Source of the DNA: Pseudomonadota bacterium
Lineage (GTDB): Bacteria > Myxococcota > Bradymonadia > UBA4248
Assembly (NCBI GenBank): GCA_017613855.1
Contig: JAGACY010000441.1
Location: 1 to 7,473, forward strand
DNA: 7,473 bases
Reading direction: 5' to 3'
The notes beneath the pieces were generated by a model. That model saw only the letters and a program-made list of their open reading frames with translations. It did not search any database and had not been told where the DNA came from. Every line of letters starts with the position of its first letter. The stretch's first letter is position 1. Below are positions 1 to 6,357 of the stretch, in pieces. Both the position numbers and the translations under genes were made by a program.

Positions 1-11
1 AAATTTTAACT

Positions 12-73
12 TCAGAGTTCCCCTTTGGTTTTGCATCCCAATTACGAATTACGAATTACGCATTACGAATTAA
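12..73. repeat. Repeat block 1: leader plus AATTACG heptamer array
   Basis: The block opens with a leader (CAGAGTTCCCCTTTGGTTTTGCAT, split here as CAGAGTTCCCC at 13-23 and GTTTTGCAT at 28-36). Four tandem heptamers follow at 40-67: AATTACG three times and then CATTACG. It ends in AATTAA. The leader recurs in blocks 2 and 3, but the heptamer is specific to this block. The spacing from GTTTTGCAT here to the copy in block 2 is 62 bp. Nothing coding is visible. Confidence 0.85.
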
Positions 74-136
74 TCAGAGTCGCCCTTTAGTTTTGCATTC
101 CAATTGCTCACTGCTCACTGCTCACTGCTAATTAAG
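74..136. repeat. Repeat block 2: leader plus CTCACTG heptamer array
   Basis: This block has the same architecture as block 1: a CAGAGTCGCCC leader, GTTTTGCAT at 90-98, CAATTG, three perfect CTCACTG heptamers (107-127) and a CTAATTAAG end. The leader matches block 1 at most positions while the heptamer is entirely different. The arrays therefore look homogenised within each block but not between blocks. Confidence 0.85.
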
Positions 137-154
137 AATGCTATTTACCTTTAG

Positions 155-217
155 CTTTAGACTTGCCACTTAGTTTTGCATTTCAATTGCGCATTGCGCA
201 TTGCGCATTGCTAATTA
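155..217. repeat. Repeat block 3: leader plus CGCATTG heptamer array
   Basis: The leader starts with CTTTAGACTT (155-164) and contains GTTTTGCAT (173-181) and CAATTG. Three perfect CGCATTG heptamers follow (190-210), then CTAATTA. The terminal TTA (215-217) is also the reverse complement of the TAA stop of the small lipoprotein gene, so the element abuts and slightly overlaps that gene's 3' end. Its leader and CTTTAGACTT motif are matched in inverse orientation near 7401-7434. Confidence 0.85.
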
Positions 218-610
218 TTTCCCGTTGGCCTTTTCGTATTCCCGGATGATACCTTTTGCGGTTTTCCCGTGGAACTGCATCATAAAATCCTTGGTGAGAT
301 TTTCGGTGATGGTGTTGCCCAATTGATTATTCCCGCCAAGGGCCACAACAGCACCGGCGGCAATGGTCTGACCAGGATTGTTTTTGACGTATTCAATAGA
401 AAAATAGGCAATGGCGGCATCGAATTTTTCTTTATCGGCGGGAGAAAGCTCATCTCTCACTTTTTGCATCGACTCGATGAATGTATTTGCCGAAGTTGCA
501 TCGATGGTGGGGGCGAAAATATCCTGAATTTGTTCTGATATTTGCGAGCATCCTGTATAGGATAAAGCTGTCAGTGAGAGGAATAAAGCGAGTATAAACG
601 AATGTTTCAT
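215..610 (-). CDS. Small lipoprotein, resembles the DUF6694 family
   Basis: This is a predicted 131-aa envelope lipoprotein. Residues 1-20 form a signal peptide (charged MKH, then a hydrophobic stretch) ending at a Y-T-G-C21 lipobox; Tyr at -3 is unusual. The mature part contains a Ser/Thr-rich start, a segment close to FIESMQKVRDELSPADKEKF, and a Gly/Ala-rich stretch (AAGAVVALGG). That general pattern resembles short lipoproteins of the DUF6694 type, as an inference from memory of the family. The reading frame is open further upstream, but the ATG at 608-610 is chosen because it begins the signal peptide and has AGGA 8 nt upstream. It lies 10 nt after the stop of the 397-aa lipoprotein gene, with the AGGA overlapping that stop, so the two are probably co-transcribed and translationally coupled. 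Function is unknown. Confidence 0.8.
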   Translation of the reverse strand: MKHSFILALFLSLTALSYTGCSQISEQIQDIFAPTIDATSANTFIESMQKVRDELSPADKEKFDAAIAYFSIEYVKNNPGQTIAAGAVVALGGNNQLGNTITENLTKDFMMQFHGKTAKGIIREYEKANGK

Positions 611-620
611 GTGGAGAATC

Positions 621-1814
621 CTATTCGATGGTAATGGATTTGAGTTCATCGATGATTTGTTGGTTTGTGGGTTGTAATTGGCCGGCAATATTGAGTCTTT
701 CATCGCCATGTCGGATGACATTTTGATAACATTTTATCAAAGACTGATGGAGTTCCTTTTGGTTGATTTTGGGAAGTGTTTTGGCTGCGGGCGTATTTAA
801 GTCATTGCGCAGGATATCGCATCCCGAGCGGCTGTTAATTGATTCAATGCAGGCCGGCAATGCATTGAGTGCACGTTCACGCAGTACAGGCTCTATGAGT
901 TCTTCATTAGCGACATCGAGTTCTGAGCGGCAGGTCAGAATTTTGCCGACAGATTTTTCGCAGTAATCAAGCAATTTTTTTGCTTTCTCATTTTTTGCTT
1001 GTGGCTTTTTGGCTTCGCGGGTTTCGAAATCGTATTGGGAAACGAGATCCAGAGCGGCATCGGCGCTTCCGAGAGAGACAGCTTTTTCGAGGAGTGCCAG
1101 TCCTTTGGCTTTATCTTTTTTATTTTCACGGGTTATTTGAATAAATCCCAGTTTTTCCATAGCCGGAAGGTATTCTGCCTTGGCGCTCTTTTCGAACAGA
1201 TCGATGACCTCCTTGGTGACGTCGGTTGGCAGGCTCATGAGTGCGCTTGCAAGCAAATACTGATTCTCAGGGGTATCCTCGGTTTTGATTCGATCGCGGA
1301 GGATTTCGATGAGCCGCATATAGGATACCCCCGAAGTATCGATGCCGCTTTCATTGAGGTAAGTGAGTGCCTGCGGGTAATTCTTTTCGCCGGCTTCCTT
1401 GAGACGGGCGATGGTCTGCTCTTTGACTGCTTCATCGATCGTCAGCCCCTGGGTATGGTCGCACCAGGCACGGCGGTAGAGCATTTCGGGGGATTCGTAT
1501 TTATCTAATTTTCTGAGTTCTTCGCATCCCTTTGAAAAGTCAAATTCCGGATTGGATTCATCAAAGAGTTTTTGAGCGATTTCTTCGTGATTAGGGGCTG
1601 GTTCTTCGGGCTCTTTCGGAGCAGGTTGTTCTTCTGCAGCAGGGGCCGTTTCTTCTGCAGCAGGGGCTGTTTGTGCATCAGGGGCAGGTGCCTCCGTTGG
1701 GGCTGCGGTTTCGGCAGGTTGTTCGGCAGGCTGCTCTTTTTTGGAGCATGAAACAAACATCGGGGATGCTGCGATCAGAATTCCCATTAAAATTGAAAGA
1801 TATTTTTTTTGCAT
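621..1814 (-). CDS. Lipoprotein with Pro/Ala/Glu linker and Sel1/TPR-like helical repeats
   Basis: This is a predicted 397-aa lipoprotein. A signal peptide ends at F-V-S-C23, so Cys23 would be lipidated. Residues 24-75 are a low-complexity Pro/Ala/Glu linker that would hold the domain away from the membrane. Its DNA includes a perfect-register 21-bp tandem duplication (1630-1671) encoding TAPAAEE twice. From about residue 76 the protein is helical. Residues 203-258 look like tandem Sel1/TPR-type units (a LFEKSAKAEYLPAMEKLGF segment, then GLALLEKAVSLGSADAALDL). The C-terminal half has six further cysteines. Such repeats usually mediate protein-protein contacts; no enzyme motif is seen. Codons 2-4 contain a run of eight A bases just after the start, a potential slippage site. 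It is the first gene of a two-gene operon and its Shine-Dalgarno site is weak. Confidence 0.8.
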   Translation of the reverse strand: MQKKYLSILMGILIAASPMFVSCSKKEQPAEQPAETAAPTEAPAPDAQTAPAAEETAPAAEEQPAPKEPEEPAPNHEEIAQKLFDESNPEFDFSKGCEELRKLDKYESPEMLYRRAWCDHTQGLTIDEAVKEQTIARLKEAGEKNYPQALTYLNESGIDTSGVSYMRLIEILRDRIKTEDTPENQYLLASALMSLPTDVTKEVIDLFEKSAKAEYLPAMEKLGFIQITRENKKDKAKGLALLEKAVSLGSADAALDLVSQYDFETREAKKPQAKNEKAKKLLDYCEKSVGKILTCRSELDVANEELIEPVLRERALNALPACIESINSRSGCDILRNDLNTPAAKTLPKINQKELHQSLIKCYQNVIRHGDERLNIAGQLQPTNQQIIDELKSITIE

Positions 1815-1873
1815 GGTCGTTGCGCTCTGAGAAAAAATAAAATGCCAAAGAGGTCATCAGCCTCTCTTTCATT

Positions 1874-1901
1874 ATTTTATGACAAACTGGATGAATGGCA
1901 A
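1874..1901 (-). promoter_or_regulatory. Sigma-70-like promoter for the lipoprotein operon
   Basis: On the minus strand a -35 box TTGCCA (1896-1901, 5/6 match to TTGACA) is followed after 16 nt by a -10 box TAAAAT (1874-1879, 5/6 match to TATAAT). Transcription would start near 1867, giving a leader of about 50 nt before the ATG at 1814. That leader can fold a small hairpin (AGAGG, 7-nt loop, CCTCT at 1849-1865). Confidence 0.6.
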
Positions 1902-1972
1902 TCCTGTTTTTAGGGAGAAGGTTTTCCTTTTGGAACAAGGCTTATCCATTGGAGTGCATGGACAAACGCATT

Positions 1973-2033
1973 GCCGTGCCGTATTGCCTGCAATAGGCAC
2001 GGCGGCACGGCGTATTTGCACGAAGTGCAAATA
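1973..2033. repeat. Cluster of strong hairpins in the divergent intergenic gap
   Basis: GCCGTGCC (1973-1980) pairs with GGCACGGC (1996-2003), with an inner stem TATTGC/GCAATA (1982-1987/1990-1995). GGCACGGC is tandemly duplicated (1996-2003 and 2004-2011), so the left arm could pair with either copy. A second hairpin follows immediately: TATTTGCAC (2013-2021), loop GAA, GTGCAAATA (2025-2033). There is no T-tract, and the flanking genes diverge, so these are not terminators of either gene. A REP-like or small mobile palindromic element is the best guess. Confidence 0.6.
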
Positions 2034-2051
2034 GCAGTGCGAACAAATAAA

Positions 2052-2280
2052 AGATAAACGTAACTATTTAGACCTATGCTTGATTATTCTAATGAATGTG
2101 TATTTAGACACGCTAAACTTAAGGAATCGTAATGTTTTGGTTCGAAATGGGGTAGGGGCCCTATTTCGCACTGGTTAGTGAAAACGTAAGTATTCATCAG
2201 TTTAAAGTATGAAGATTCCATAGGTCTCAGACCTTTGGCGGGGTTCGGGGCAGAGCCCCGGCTAAATAGTTACAGATAAA
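2052..2280. mobile_element. MITE-like element with terminal inverted repeats and flanking direct repeats
   Basis: GTAACTATTTAG (2060-2071) and CTAAATAGTTAC (2262-2273) form a perfect 12-bp inverted repeat. The pair is flanked by direct repeats AGATAAA at 2052-2058 and 2274-2280, as expected for a target-site duplication, with one extra base (C2059) on the left. An adjoining inverted pair GACCTATG (2071-2078)/CATAGGTC (2219-2226) extends the left arm. On the right arm these are separated from the terminal repeat by about 35 bp containing a CGGGGC-AGA-GCCCCG hairpin (2246-2260). The interior also holds a 10-bp stem at 2143-2168. No transposase is encoded. Calling it a MITE is an inference from this structure. 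Confidence 0.45.
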
Positions 2281-2291
2281 TATGTGATTAT

Positions 2292-2320
2292 TTGGCGACA
2301 AATGATGCGAATTCTACTAA
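2292..2320 (+). promoter_or_regulatory. Possible weak murE promoter
   Basis: TTGGCG (2292-2297) is followed after exactly 17 nt by TACTAA (2315-2320). The matches to consensus are poor (4/6 and 3/6). The position would put the transcript start about 38 nt before the TTG start codon, which fits the chosen start. It lies just outside the MITE-like element. Confidence 0.2.
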
Positions 2321-2364
2321 ATAGCAGTCTGGCATGCGCAGTGCCTTGTCTGAGGGAGGAAAAA

Positions 2365-3894
2365 TTGAGAAAAGACAGTTTTGATGCGGGGTTGCGAACA
2401 ATTGGTGCGACATGGGACGGCAATTTACCTGAGGCCAAAAGGATCGTCGATGACACGCGGGAAGTCCGGCAGGGTGACATTTTCGTTTTGCGGCAGGGCG
2501 CATCCGAGCTGAGCCCGGAACTGGCGCGCAAGTATGCGCGAAGTGCGGAGCAATCCGGTGCTGTGGCTATGATTGCCGATCCCAGATATGATCTGGATGT
2601 CACATTGCCAATCATACATCTGACGGATCCGCATTTGAAGCTATGTGGTATTGCAGAGGCATTCTATGGTCGTCCTTCGATGGGGATGAAGGTGATCGCG
2701 GTGACAGGTACCAATGGTAAGACGACGACGACGTATTTGCTCGAGAGCCTGTGTCAGAGTATGGGGTTGCGCGTTGGAGTCATGGGCACGATTTCCCATA
2801 GATATCCCGGTTATTCGGAGGCATCGATCAACACGACGCCTGGGACGCTGAAGCTGTATCGGCTGATGTCAGAGATGGCAGATGCGGGGTGTGACATCGT
2901 TGCCATGGAGGTTTCGAGCCATGGCATTATGCAGGGGCGCGTGGATGGCGTCGCATTTGACGCAGCCATTTGGAATAATTTGGGGACGGATCATCTCGAT
3001 TTTCATAAGACGCGCGAAGCGTATGCGGCAGCTAAACAGCGTTTGTTCAATCATTATCTGTTTTTGAGCCATCAAGCCGGGAAATCGCCGGTGGCAGTTG
3101 GCAATTTGGATGATGAAGAAGTGATGGCGCACATTTTAGGGGCAAATCCGGCAGTATGGGGCGATCGTGTCCTGAGCTTTTCGGCATCCGGCAATGACCA
3201 GGCTGATGTCGTGGTTCATGCCCTGGAATGGCGCAAAGGCGCATGGAATTTTGAGATTTGTTATGATGGCAATTCCGTTAGGACAAAATTGCCGCTGATT
3301 GGGCAATATAATGTTGCAAATGCAACCGGGGCAGTCGCTGCCTTGCTGGGGCTGGGATACAGTCTCGAAGATCTGGGATGTGCACTCGGAAAAATAGCTC
3401 AGATTCCCGGGCGAATGGAGTGTGTTTCTGCCGAAGGACCAACGGTGATTGTCGATTTCGCACATACCCCGGAGGCAATGCAGAATGCCCTTGAAGCTGC
3501 CCGGGGATGCGTTGCTGACGGCGGAAAGCTTTGTATTGTCTTTGGAGCCGGCGGCGATCGCGATCCTTCAAAACGTCCGATGATGGGCGAAATTGCGGCC
3601 AAATGTGCCGATGTTGCCATTGTGACGAGCGATAATCCGAGAACGGAAAATCCCCTTGCCATTATCGACGGAATCGTTGCTGGCATCCCAAAATCCTTTC
3701 ATTTTGATGTCGAAGCCGACAGGGCAAAGGCAATCGAAAATGCGATTTTACAGGCCAATCCTCAGGATGTGGTCATGGTCGTCGGCAAGGGACACGAGGA
3801 TTATCAGATTTTAGGCACCGAAAAGATTCATTTTGATGATCGTGAACAGTGTAAGAATAGTTTGAATAAAAAGTTGGCACATGACTTGCTTTAA
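2365..3894 (+). CDS. murE: UDP-N-acetylmuramoyl-L-alanyl-D-glutamate--2,6-diaminopimelate ligase (MurE)
   Basis: This cytoplasmic Mur ligase uses ATP to add meso-diaminopimelate to UDP-MurNAc-L-Ala-D-Glu in peptidoglycan synthesis. Visible motifs in the 509-aa product: N-terminal DDTREVRQGDIF (29-40), the ATP loop TGTNGKTTT (114-122), NTTPG (156-160), MEVSSHG (181-187), DHLDFH (209-214), the Lys that is carbamylated in the family (K224), GQYNVANATGA (313-323), DNPR (423-426) and GKGHEDYQ (474-481). DNPR marks specificity for diaminopimelate rather than lysine. The frame is open from a GTG at 2284 and has ATGs at 2302 and 2305. I chose the TTG at 2365 because GGGAGGA lies 5 nt upstream and because this gives the usual MurE N-terminus and length (E. 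coli about 495 aa). No murF, mraY or ftsI is adjacent, so it lies outside any visible dcw cluster. Confidence 0.95.
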   Translation: MRKDSFDAGLRTIGATWDGNLPEAKRIVDDTREVRQGDIFVLRQGASELSPELARKYARSAEQSGAVAMIADPRYDLDVTLPIIHLTDPHLKLCGIAEAFYGRPSMGMKVIAVTGTNGKTTTTYLLESLCQSMGLRVGVMGTISHRYPGYSEASINTTPGTLKLYRLMSEMADAGCDIVAMEVSSHGIMQGRVDGVAFDAAIWNNLGTDHLDFHKTREAYAAAKQRLFNHYLFLSHQAGKSPVAVGNLDDEEVMAHILGANPAVWGDRVLSFSASGNDQADVVVHALEWRKGAWNFEICYDGNSVRTKLPLIGQYNVANATGAVAALLGLGYSLEDLGCALGKIAQIPGRMECVSAEGPTVIVDFAHTPEAMQNALEAARGCVADGGKLCIVFGAGGDRDPSKRPMMGEIAAKCADVAIVTSDNPRTENPLAIIDGIVAGIPKSFHFDVEADRAKAIENAILQANPQDVVMVVGKGHEDYQILGTEKIHFDDREQCKNSLNKKLAHDLL

Positions 3895-3957
3895 TTACAT
3901 CCAGAGCTGTTGAGCTCCACAAAACGATCAATTCCTAAGAGATATACGGAGGCTGTT

Positions 3958-4848
3958 ATGAAAAAGTTCTTTTTAATGGGTTTATTGGCGCTCTTCTCAC
4001 TGGGCATGACGGGATGCTGGGTCGATTGCGACGGCTGGTGCGAAGATGATTATTACTATGATGATTGGGGATATGATTACAGCTATGATTGCTGGTATGA
4101 CAGCTGGGAAGGCCGTTGGGTTTGCCCGGGTGATAACTGGGGATGCAGTGATTGTGGATGCAGTTCATGCAACTGTAGCGGATGCAGTAGCTGCAGCAAT
4201 TGCAACAATCCCGATCCTGTGAATCCTGATCCTGTGAATCCTGATCCTGTGAATCCCGATCCCGTGAATCCCGATCCTGTGAATCCTGATCCTGTCGATC
4301 CCGATGCTCCCGTTTCGTGTATCTGGAAGAGTGATTGTGGCGTGAATGCCGATTGTGTCAATGGCTTCTGCGTGAGTGCTTCAGATCCTGTTGTGGAACC
4401 TGAGCCCGAATGCCGCGAAAATTCCGACTGCGCCGATGATATGATTTGCACGGAAGGCCGTTGCATTCCTTGCCAGACGGATGCATGCGATACCTCTCAG
4501 GAAGTCGAATGCGTCTTTAGTTCACAGTGTGAAAGCGGTCTTTGTGTCGACGGTGCTTGCCTTGCACCGGGTGCCTGCGCCATTGACAGCAACTGTCAGG
4601 AAGGTCAGATTTGTATGGATGGTGCCTGCATCGCTCGCCCGGAATGCCTGGCTGATTCGGAATGTGCAGAAGGTCAGATTTGCAACGCTTCGAACAAATG
4701 CGAAGACGATGTTGAATGCCGTGTGGACGCTGACTGCGGCGAAGGATTGCTCTGCATCTCCAATATGTGCGCACAGTGCAGACTTAACTGCGAATGCCCC
4801 AACGAAGGCGATATCTGCATGAATGGCGCCTGTGTCGCCGGTCACTAA
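3958..4848 (+). CDS. Cys-rich surface lipoprotein with NPDPV repeat and C-x5-C-x5-C-x4-C modules
   Basis: This is a predicted 296-aa exported lipoprotein (signal peptide, lipobox M-T-G-C20). The regions in order are: an Asp/Tyr/Trp-rich segment (21-60); a cluster of closely spaced cysteines (63-82, eight Cys in 20 residues); six NPDPV repeats as a likely rigid stalk (84-113); then six disulfide-type modules with spacing close to C-x5-C-x5-C-x4-C, starting at C121, C152, C185, C207, C230 and C254, and a degenerate seventh. In all there are 44 cysteines. Similar modules occur in secreted proteins of Myxococcota and in EB-type domains; function here is unknown. The ATG at 3958 is preceded by GGAGG with 5-nt spacing. 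The upstream frame from 3910 is open but would bury the signal peptide. It starts 63 bp after murE with no clear terminator or promoter between, so read-through from murE is possible. Confidence 0.85.
   Translation: MKKFFLMGLLALFSLGMTGCWVDCDGWCEDDYYYDDWGYDYSYDCWYDSWEGRWVCPGDNWGCSDCGCSSCNCSGCSSCSNCNNPDPVNPDPVNPDPVNPDPVNPDPVNPDPVDPDAPVSCIWKSDCGVNADCVNGFCVSASDPVVEPEPECRENSDCADDMICTEGRCIPCQTDACDTSQEVECVFSSQCESGLCVDGACLAPGACAIDSNCQEGQICMDGACIARPECLADSECAEGQICNASNKCEDDVECRVDADCGEGLLCISNMCAQCRLNCECPNEGDICMNGACVAGH
4207..4296 (+). repeat. Six-copy 15-bp tandem repeat encoding NPDPV
   Basis: Six 15-bp units (AATCCYGATCCYGTN) lie in frame in the Cys-rich lipoprotein gene and are followed by a diverged seventh unit to 4311. 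Only third-position changes separate the copies, so the array is recent or under selection. Copy number can be expected to vary by slippage without breaking the frame. Confidence 0.9.
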
Positions 4849-4870
4849 GATATAACCCGTAAAAAACATT

Positions 4871-4904
4871 AAAGCCCGATGGTGTTGAGCCATCGGGCTT
4901 TTTT
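4871..4904 (+). terminator. Rho-independent terminator, probably bidirectional
   Basis: A 12-bp perfect stem (4871-4882 with 4890-4901, core AGCCCGATGG/CCATCGGGCT) with a 7-nt loop runs into TTTTTT (4899-4904), 22 nt after the Cys-rich lipoprotein stop. On the minus strand the stem is followed by TTT AATG TTTTTT, so it could also stop transcripts arriving from the convergent J-protein gene. Confidence 0.93.
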
Positions 4905-4928
4905 ATTTGTGAGGGGGAGGCCCCCTAC

Positions 4929-5099
4929 GCGGCTATTGCGTCAATTTTATGCATTCAACAAGAAAACCGATTGCGGCGTCGAAATGATGCAGATTCTAGG
5001 AAGCAAGGATGCCGTGTAAGGGAGCGTACTAAGTACGTGACCGAACACGGCGACGCCGCTGACGAAGAAGATGCGCATTTCGGCGACGCAATACGCCGC
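4929..5099. repeat. Structured intergenic element with nested inverted repeats
   Basis: The ends match as an inverted repeat with one bulged base: GCGGC TATTGCGTC (4929-4942) and GACGCAATA C GCCGC (5085-5099). Inside are GCGGCGTC (4973-4980)/GACGCCGC (5052-5059), GAAATG (4981-4986)/CATTTC (5076-5081), GCCGTGT (5011-5017)/ACACGGC (5045-5051), and a central hairpin CGTACT-A-AGTACG (5025-5037). No open reading frame fits. Such ordered palindromes suggest a non-autonomous mobile or REP-like element, or a structured RNA; the sequence alone does not decide between them. Confidence 0.6.
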
Positions 5100-5107
5100 T
5101 ACCCCCA

Positions 5108-5130
5108 TTGCGGGGTTACTCACCCCGCAA
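5108..5130. repeat. GC-rich hairpin after the J-protein gene
   Basis: TTGCGGGG (5108-5115) and CCCCGCAA (5123-5130) form an 8-bp perfect stem with a 7-nt loop, about 41 nt beyond the stop of the minus-strand J-protein gene. It may stall or protect that transcript's 3' end, but it has no T-tract in either direction and so is not called a terminator. Confidence 0.5.
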
Positions 5131-5171
5131 CGCCCCGCATCCTCAAATGAAATCTTTGAATCTCGGGTGAC

Positions 5172-6158
5172 TTAAACTCTCGGGTTGAACGACGATGCCT
5201 TGGCAAGATCTTCGAACAACTGTCTTTCACGGTCGCTGAGGGGTTTGGGCATGCAGATTTGGATTTCCATGAGCAGGTCGCCACGGCCGGATTTCTTGTA
5301 TAAACCTTTATCCGGCAGGCGCAGCTTTTGTCCACTTTGTACACACGGCGGGATCGTCAGCTTGACATTGCCGGCGATAGTCCTGCATTCGAGGTGTGTG
5401 CCGAGAGCCGCTTCCCATGGGGTAATCTTCAATTTCTGAATAACATCGAAATCTTCGGTTCGGCATTCGCTGTCTTCGATGTTCACGCGGATTCGCAGAT
5501 CGCCGCCGTCGAGGGACTGCCCCTTGAGTTTGAACACGGTCTTGTCTTTGGCTCCCTTGGGGATGTTGACTTTGATAGACCGCGTCTGCATATTCTGAGT
5601 AATGGAAATGGATTTGGGCGTTTGATCGAGCAGTTCCGAAACCGTGAGGCTGAGATCGACAATCGGGGCTTCGGAAGCCGGTTTGCGTGAACGTCCTGTG
5701 TTAAAGCCACCGCCACCGCCGAATCCGTCAAATCCCTGGGCACCGCCAAATCCGCCGCTTCCGCCGAATCCCTGGGCACCGCCAAAACCGCCGCCACCGC
5801 CGAGACCGCCGAACAGCGTTTGGAAGAAGTCACTCATGCCGCCCATACCGCCGACATTGAAGTGGATATTCTGTCCGCCAAAGCCATTAAATCCCCCCCA
5901 TCCGGGCGGCGGGGTAAAGCTTTGTCCATCTTTCCATGAGGATCCAAGCGCATCGTACTGTGCTCGCTTTTGTGGATCTTTAAGTACTTCGTAAGCTTCG
6001 CCGATATCTTTGAATTTTTCTTCGGCATTCTTATCATTGGGATTGAGATCGGGATGGTATTTTCTGGCGAGTTTTTTATAGGCTTTTTGAATATCATCTG
6101 CAGATGCGGATCGAGCTATATCCAGAATTTTATAATAATCTTTATATCCGACACTCAT
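5172..6158 (-). CDS. cbpA: Class B J-domain co-chaperone (CbpA/DnaJ-like)
   Basis: This 328-aa co-chaperone would recruit substrates to DnaK and stimulate its ATPase. It has an N-terminal J domain (about 6-71) with the essential HPD at 35-37, then [16 protein letters not shown] (72-87), a Gly/Phe-rich linker (about 88-153), and the two C-terminal beta-sandwich substrate domains (about 166-320; [18 protein letters not shown] at 197-214). The Cys-x2-Cys-x-Gly zinc-finger repeats of true DnaJ are absent, which places it with the CbpA group (E. coli CbpA 306 aa). The Gly/Phe linker contains a 12-residue duplication (36 bp apart, 5731 and 5767). The ATG at 6156-6158 has AAGGAG 8 nt upstream. It follows grpE on the same strand but behind a terminator, so it is probably a separate transcript. 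The symbol is by architecture only. Confidence 0.88.
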   Translation of the reverse strand: MSVGYKDYYKILDIARSASADDIQKAYKKLARKYHPDLNPNDKNAEEKFKDIGEAYEVLKDPQKRAQYDALGSSWKDGQSFTPPPGWGGFNGFGGQNIHFNVGGMGGMSDFFQTLFGGLGGGGGFGGAQGFGGSGGFGGAQGFDGFGGGGGFNTGRSRKPASEAPIVDLSLTVSELLDQTPKSISITQNMQTRSIKVNIPKGAKDKTVFKLKGQSLDGGDLRIRVNIEDSECRTEDFDVIQKLKITPWEAALGTHLECRTIAGNVKLTIPPCVQSGQKLRLPDKGLYKKSGRGDLLMEIQICMPKPLSDRERQLFEDLAKASSFNPRV

Positions 6159-6327
6159 AATGAACTCTCCTTGTGCTTGTTTTTACTTGTGGTTTTATGT
6201 TTATAACAGTGAATGATATATAAATAGATAAAACTACATTTATAACTCCTATCCATCGATGAATTCATTCATGATCTATGATTTAGATCCTATCTATTAA
6301 TCTATCATTTGTATTGTATAGCATGCG
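6159..6327 (-). promoter_or_regulatory. AT-rich upstream region of the J-protein gene
   Basis: The gap between the grpE terminator and the J-protein start is markedly AT-rich and should hold its promoter. I see TATAAA-type -10 candidates (reverse complement of 6200-6205 and 6239-6244) within two direct copies of TTTATAAC (6200-6207, 6239-6246), but no convincing -35. An inverted repeat TATAAAT (6219-6225)/ATTTATA (6238-6244) and the palindrome ATGAATTCAT (6259-6268) could be operator sites. No CIRCE sequence and no sigma-32-type promoter is seen. Confidence 0.4.
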
Positions 6328-6352
6328 AAAAGAAAGCCCGTCCGGGACGGGC
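6328..6352 (-). terminator. Rho-independent terminator of the grpE transcript
   Basis: Read on the minus strand, GCCCGTC (6352-6346) and GACGGGC (6342-6336) form a 7-bp GC stem with a 3-nt loop, followed by TTTCTTTT. It begins 5 nt after the TGA that closes the open frame following grpE, and about 150 nt after grpE's own stop. Confidence 0.85.
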
Positions 6353-6357
6353 ATAGA

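Noticed and set aside
40..210. CRISPR array
   Set aside because: The repeats are direct 7-mers without spacers, and no cas genes are present.
2076..2132. 18-codon ATG open frame inside the MITE-like element
   Set aside because: No ribosome binding site and no recognisable peptide; expected by chance.
2284..2364. N-terminal 27-codon extension of MurE from GTG 2284 or ATG 2302/2305
   Set aside because: There is no Shine-Dalgarno site before these codons, the residues do not match MurE, and the TTG at 2365 has a strong site and gives the normal length.
4083..4466. Minus-strand open frame with TGSGF repeats
   Set aside because: It is the antisense of the NPDPV repeat and Cys-rich codons, with no start signal or known domain.
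5644..5994. Pro-rich plus-strand open frame opposite the J-protein linker
   Set aside because: It is the antisense of the Gly/Phe-rich linker codons; the Pro-rich content is a by-product of GGN codons on the other strand.
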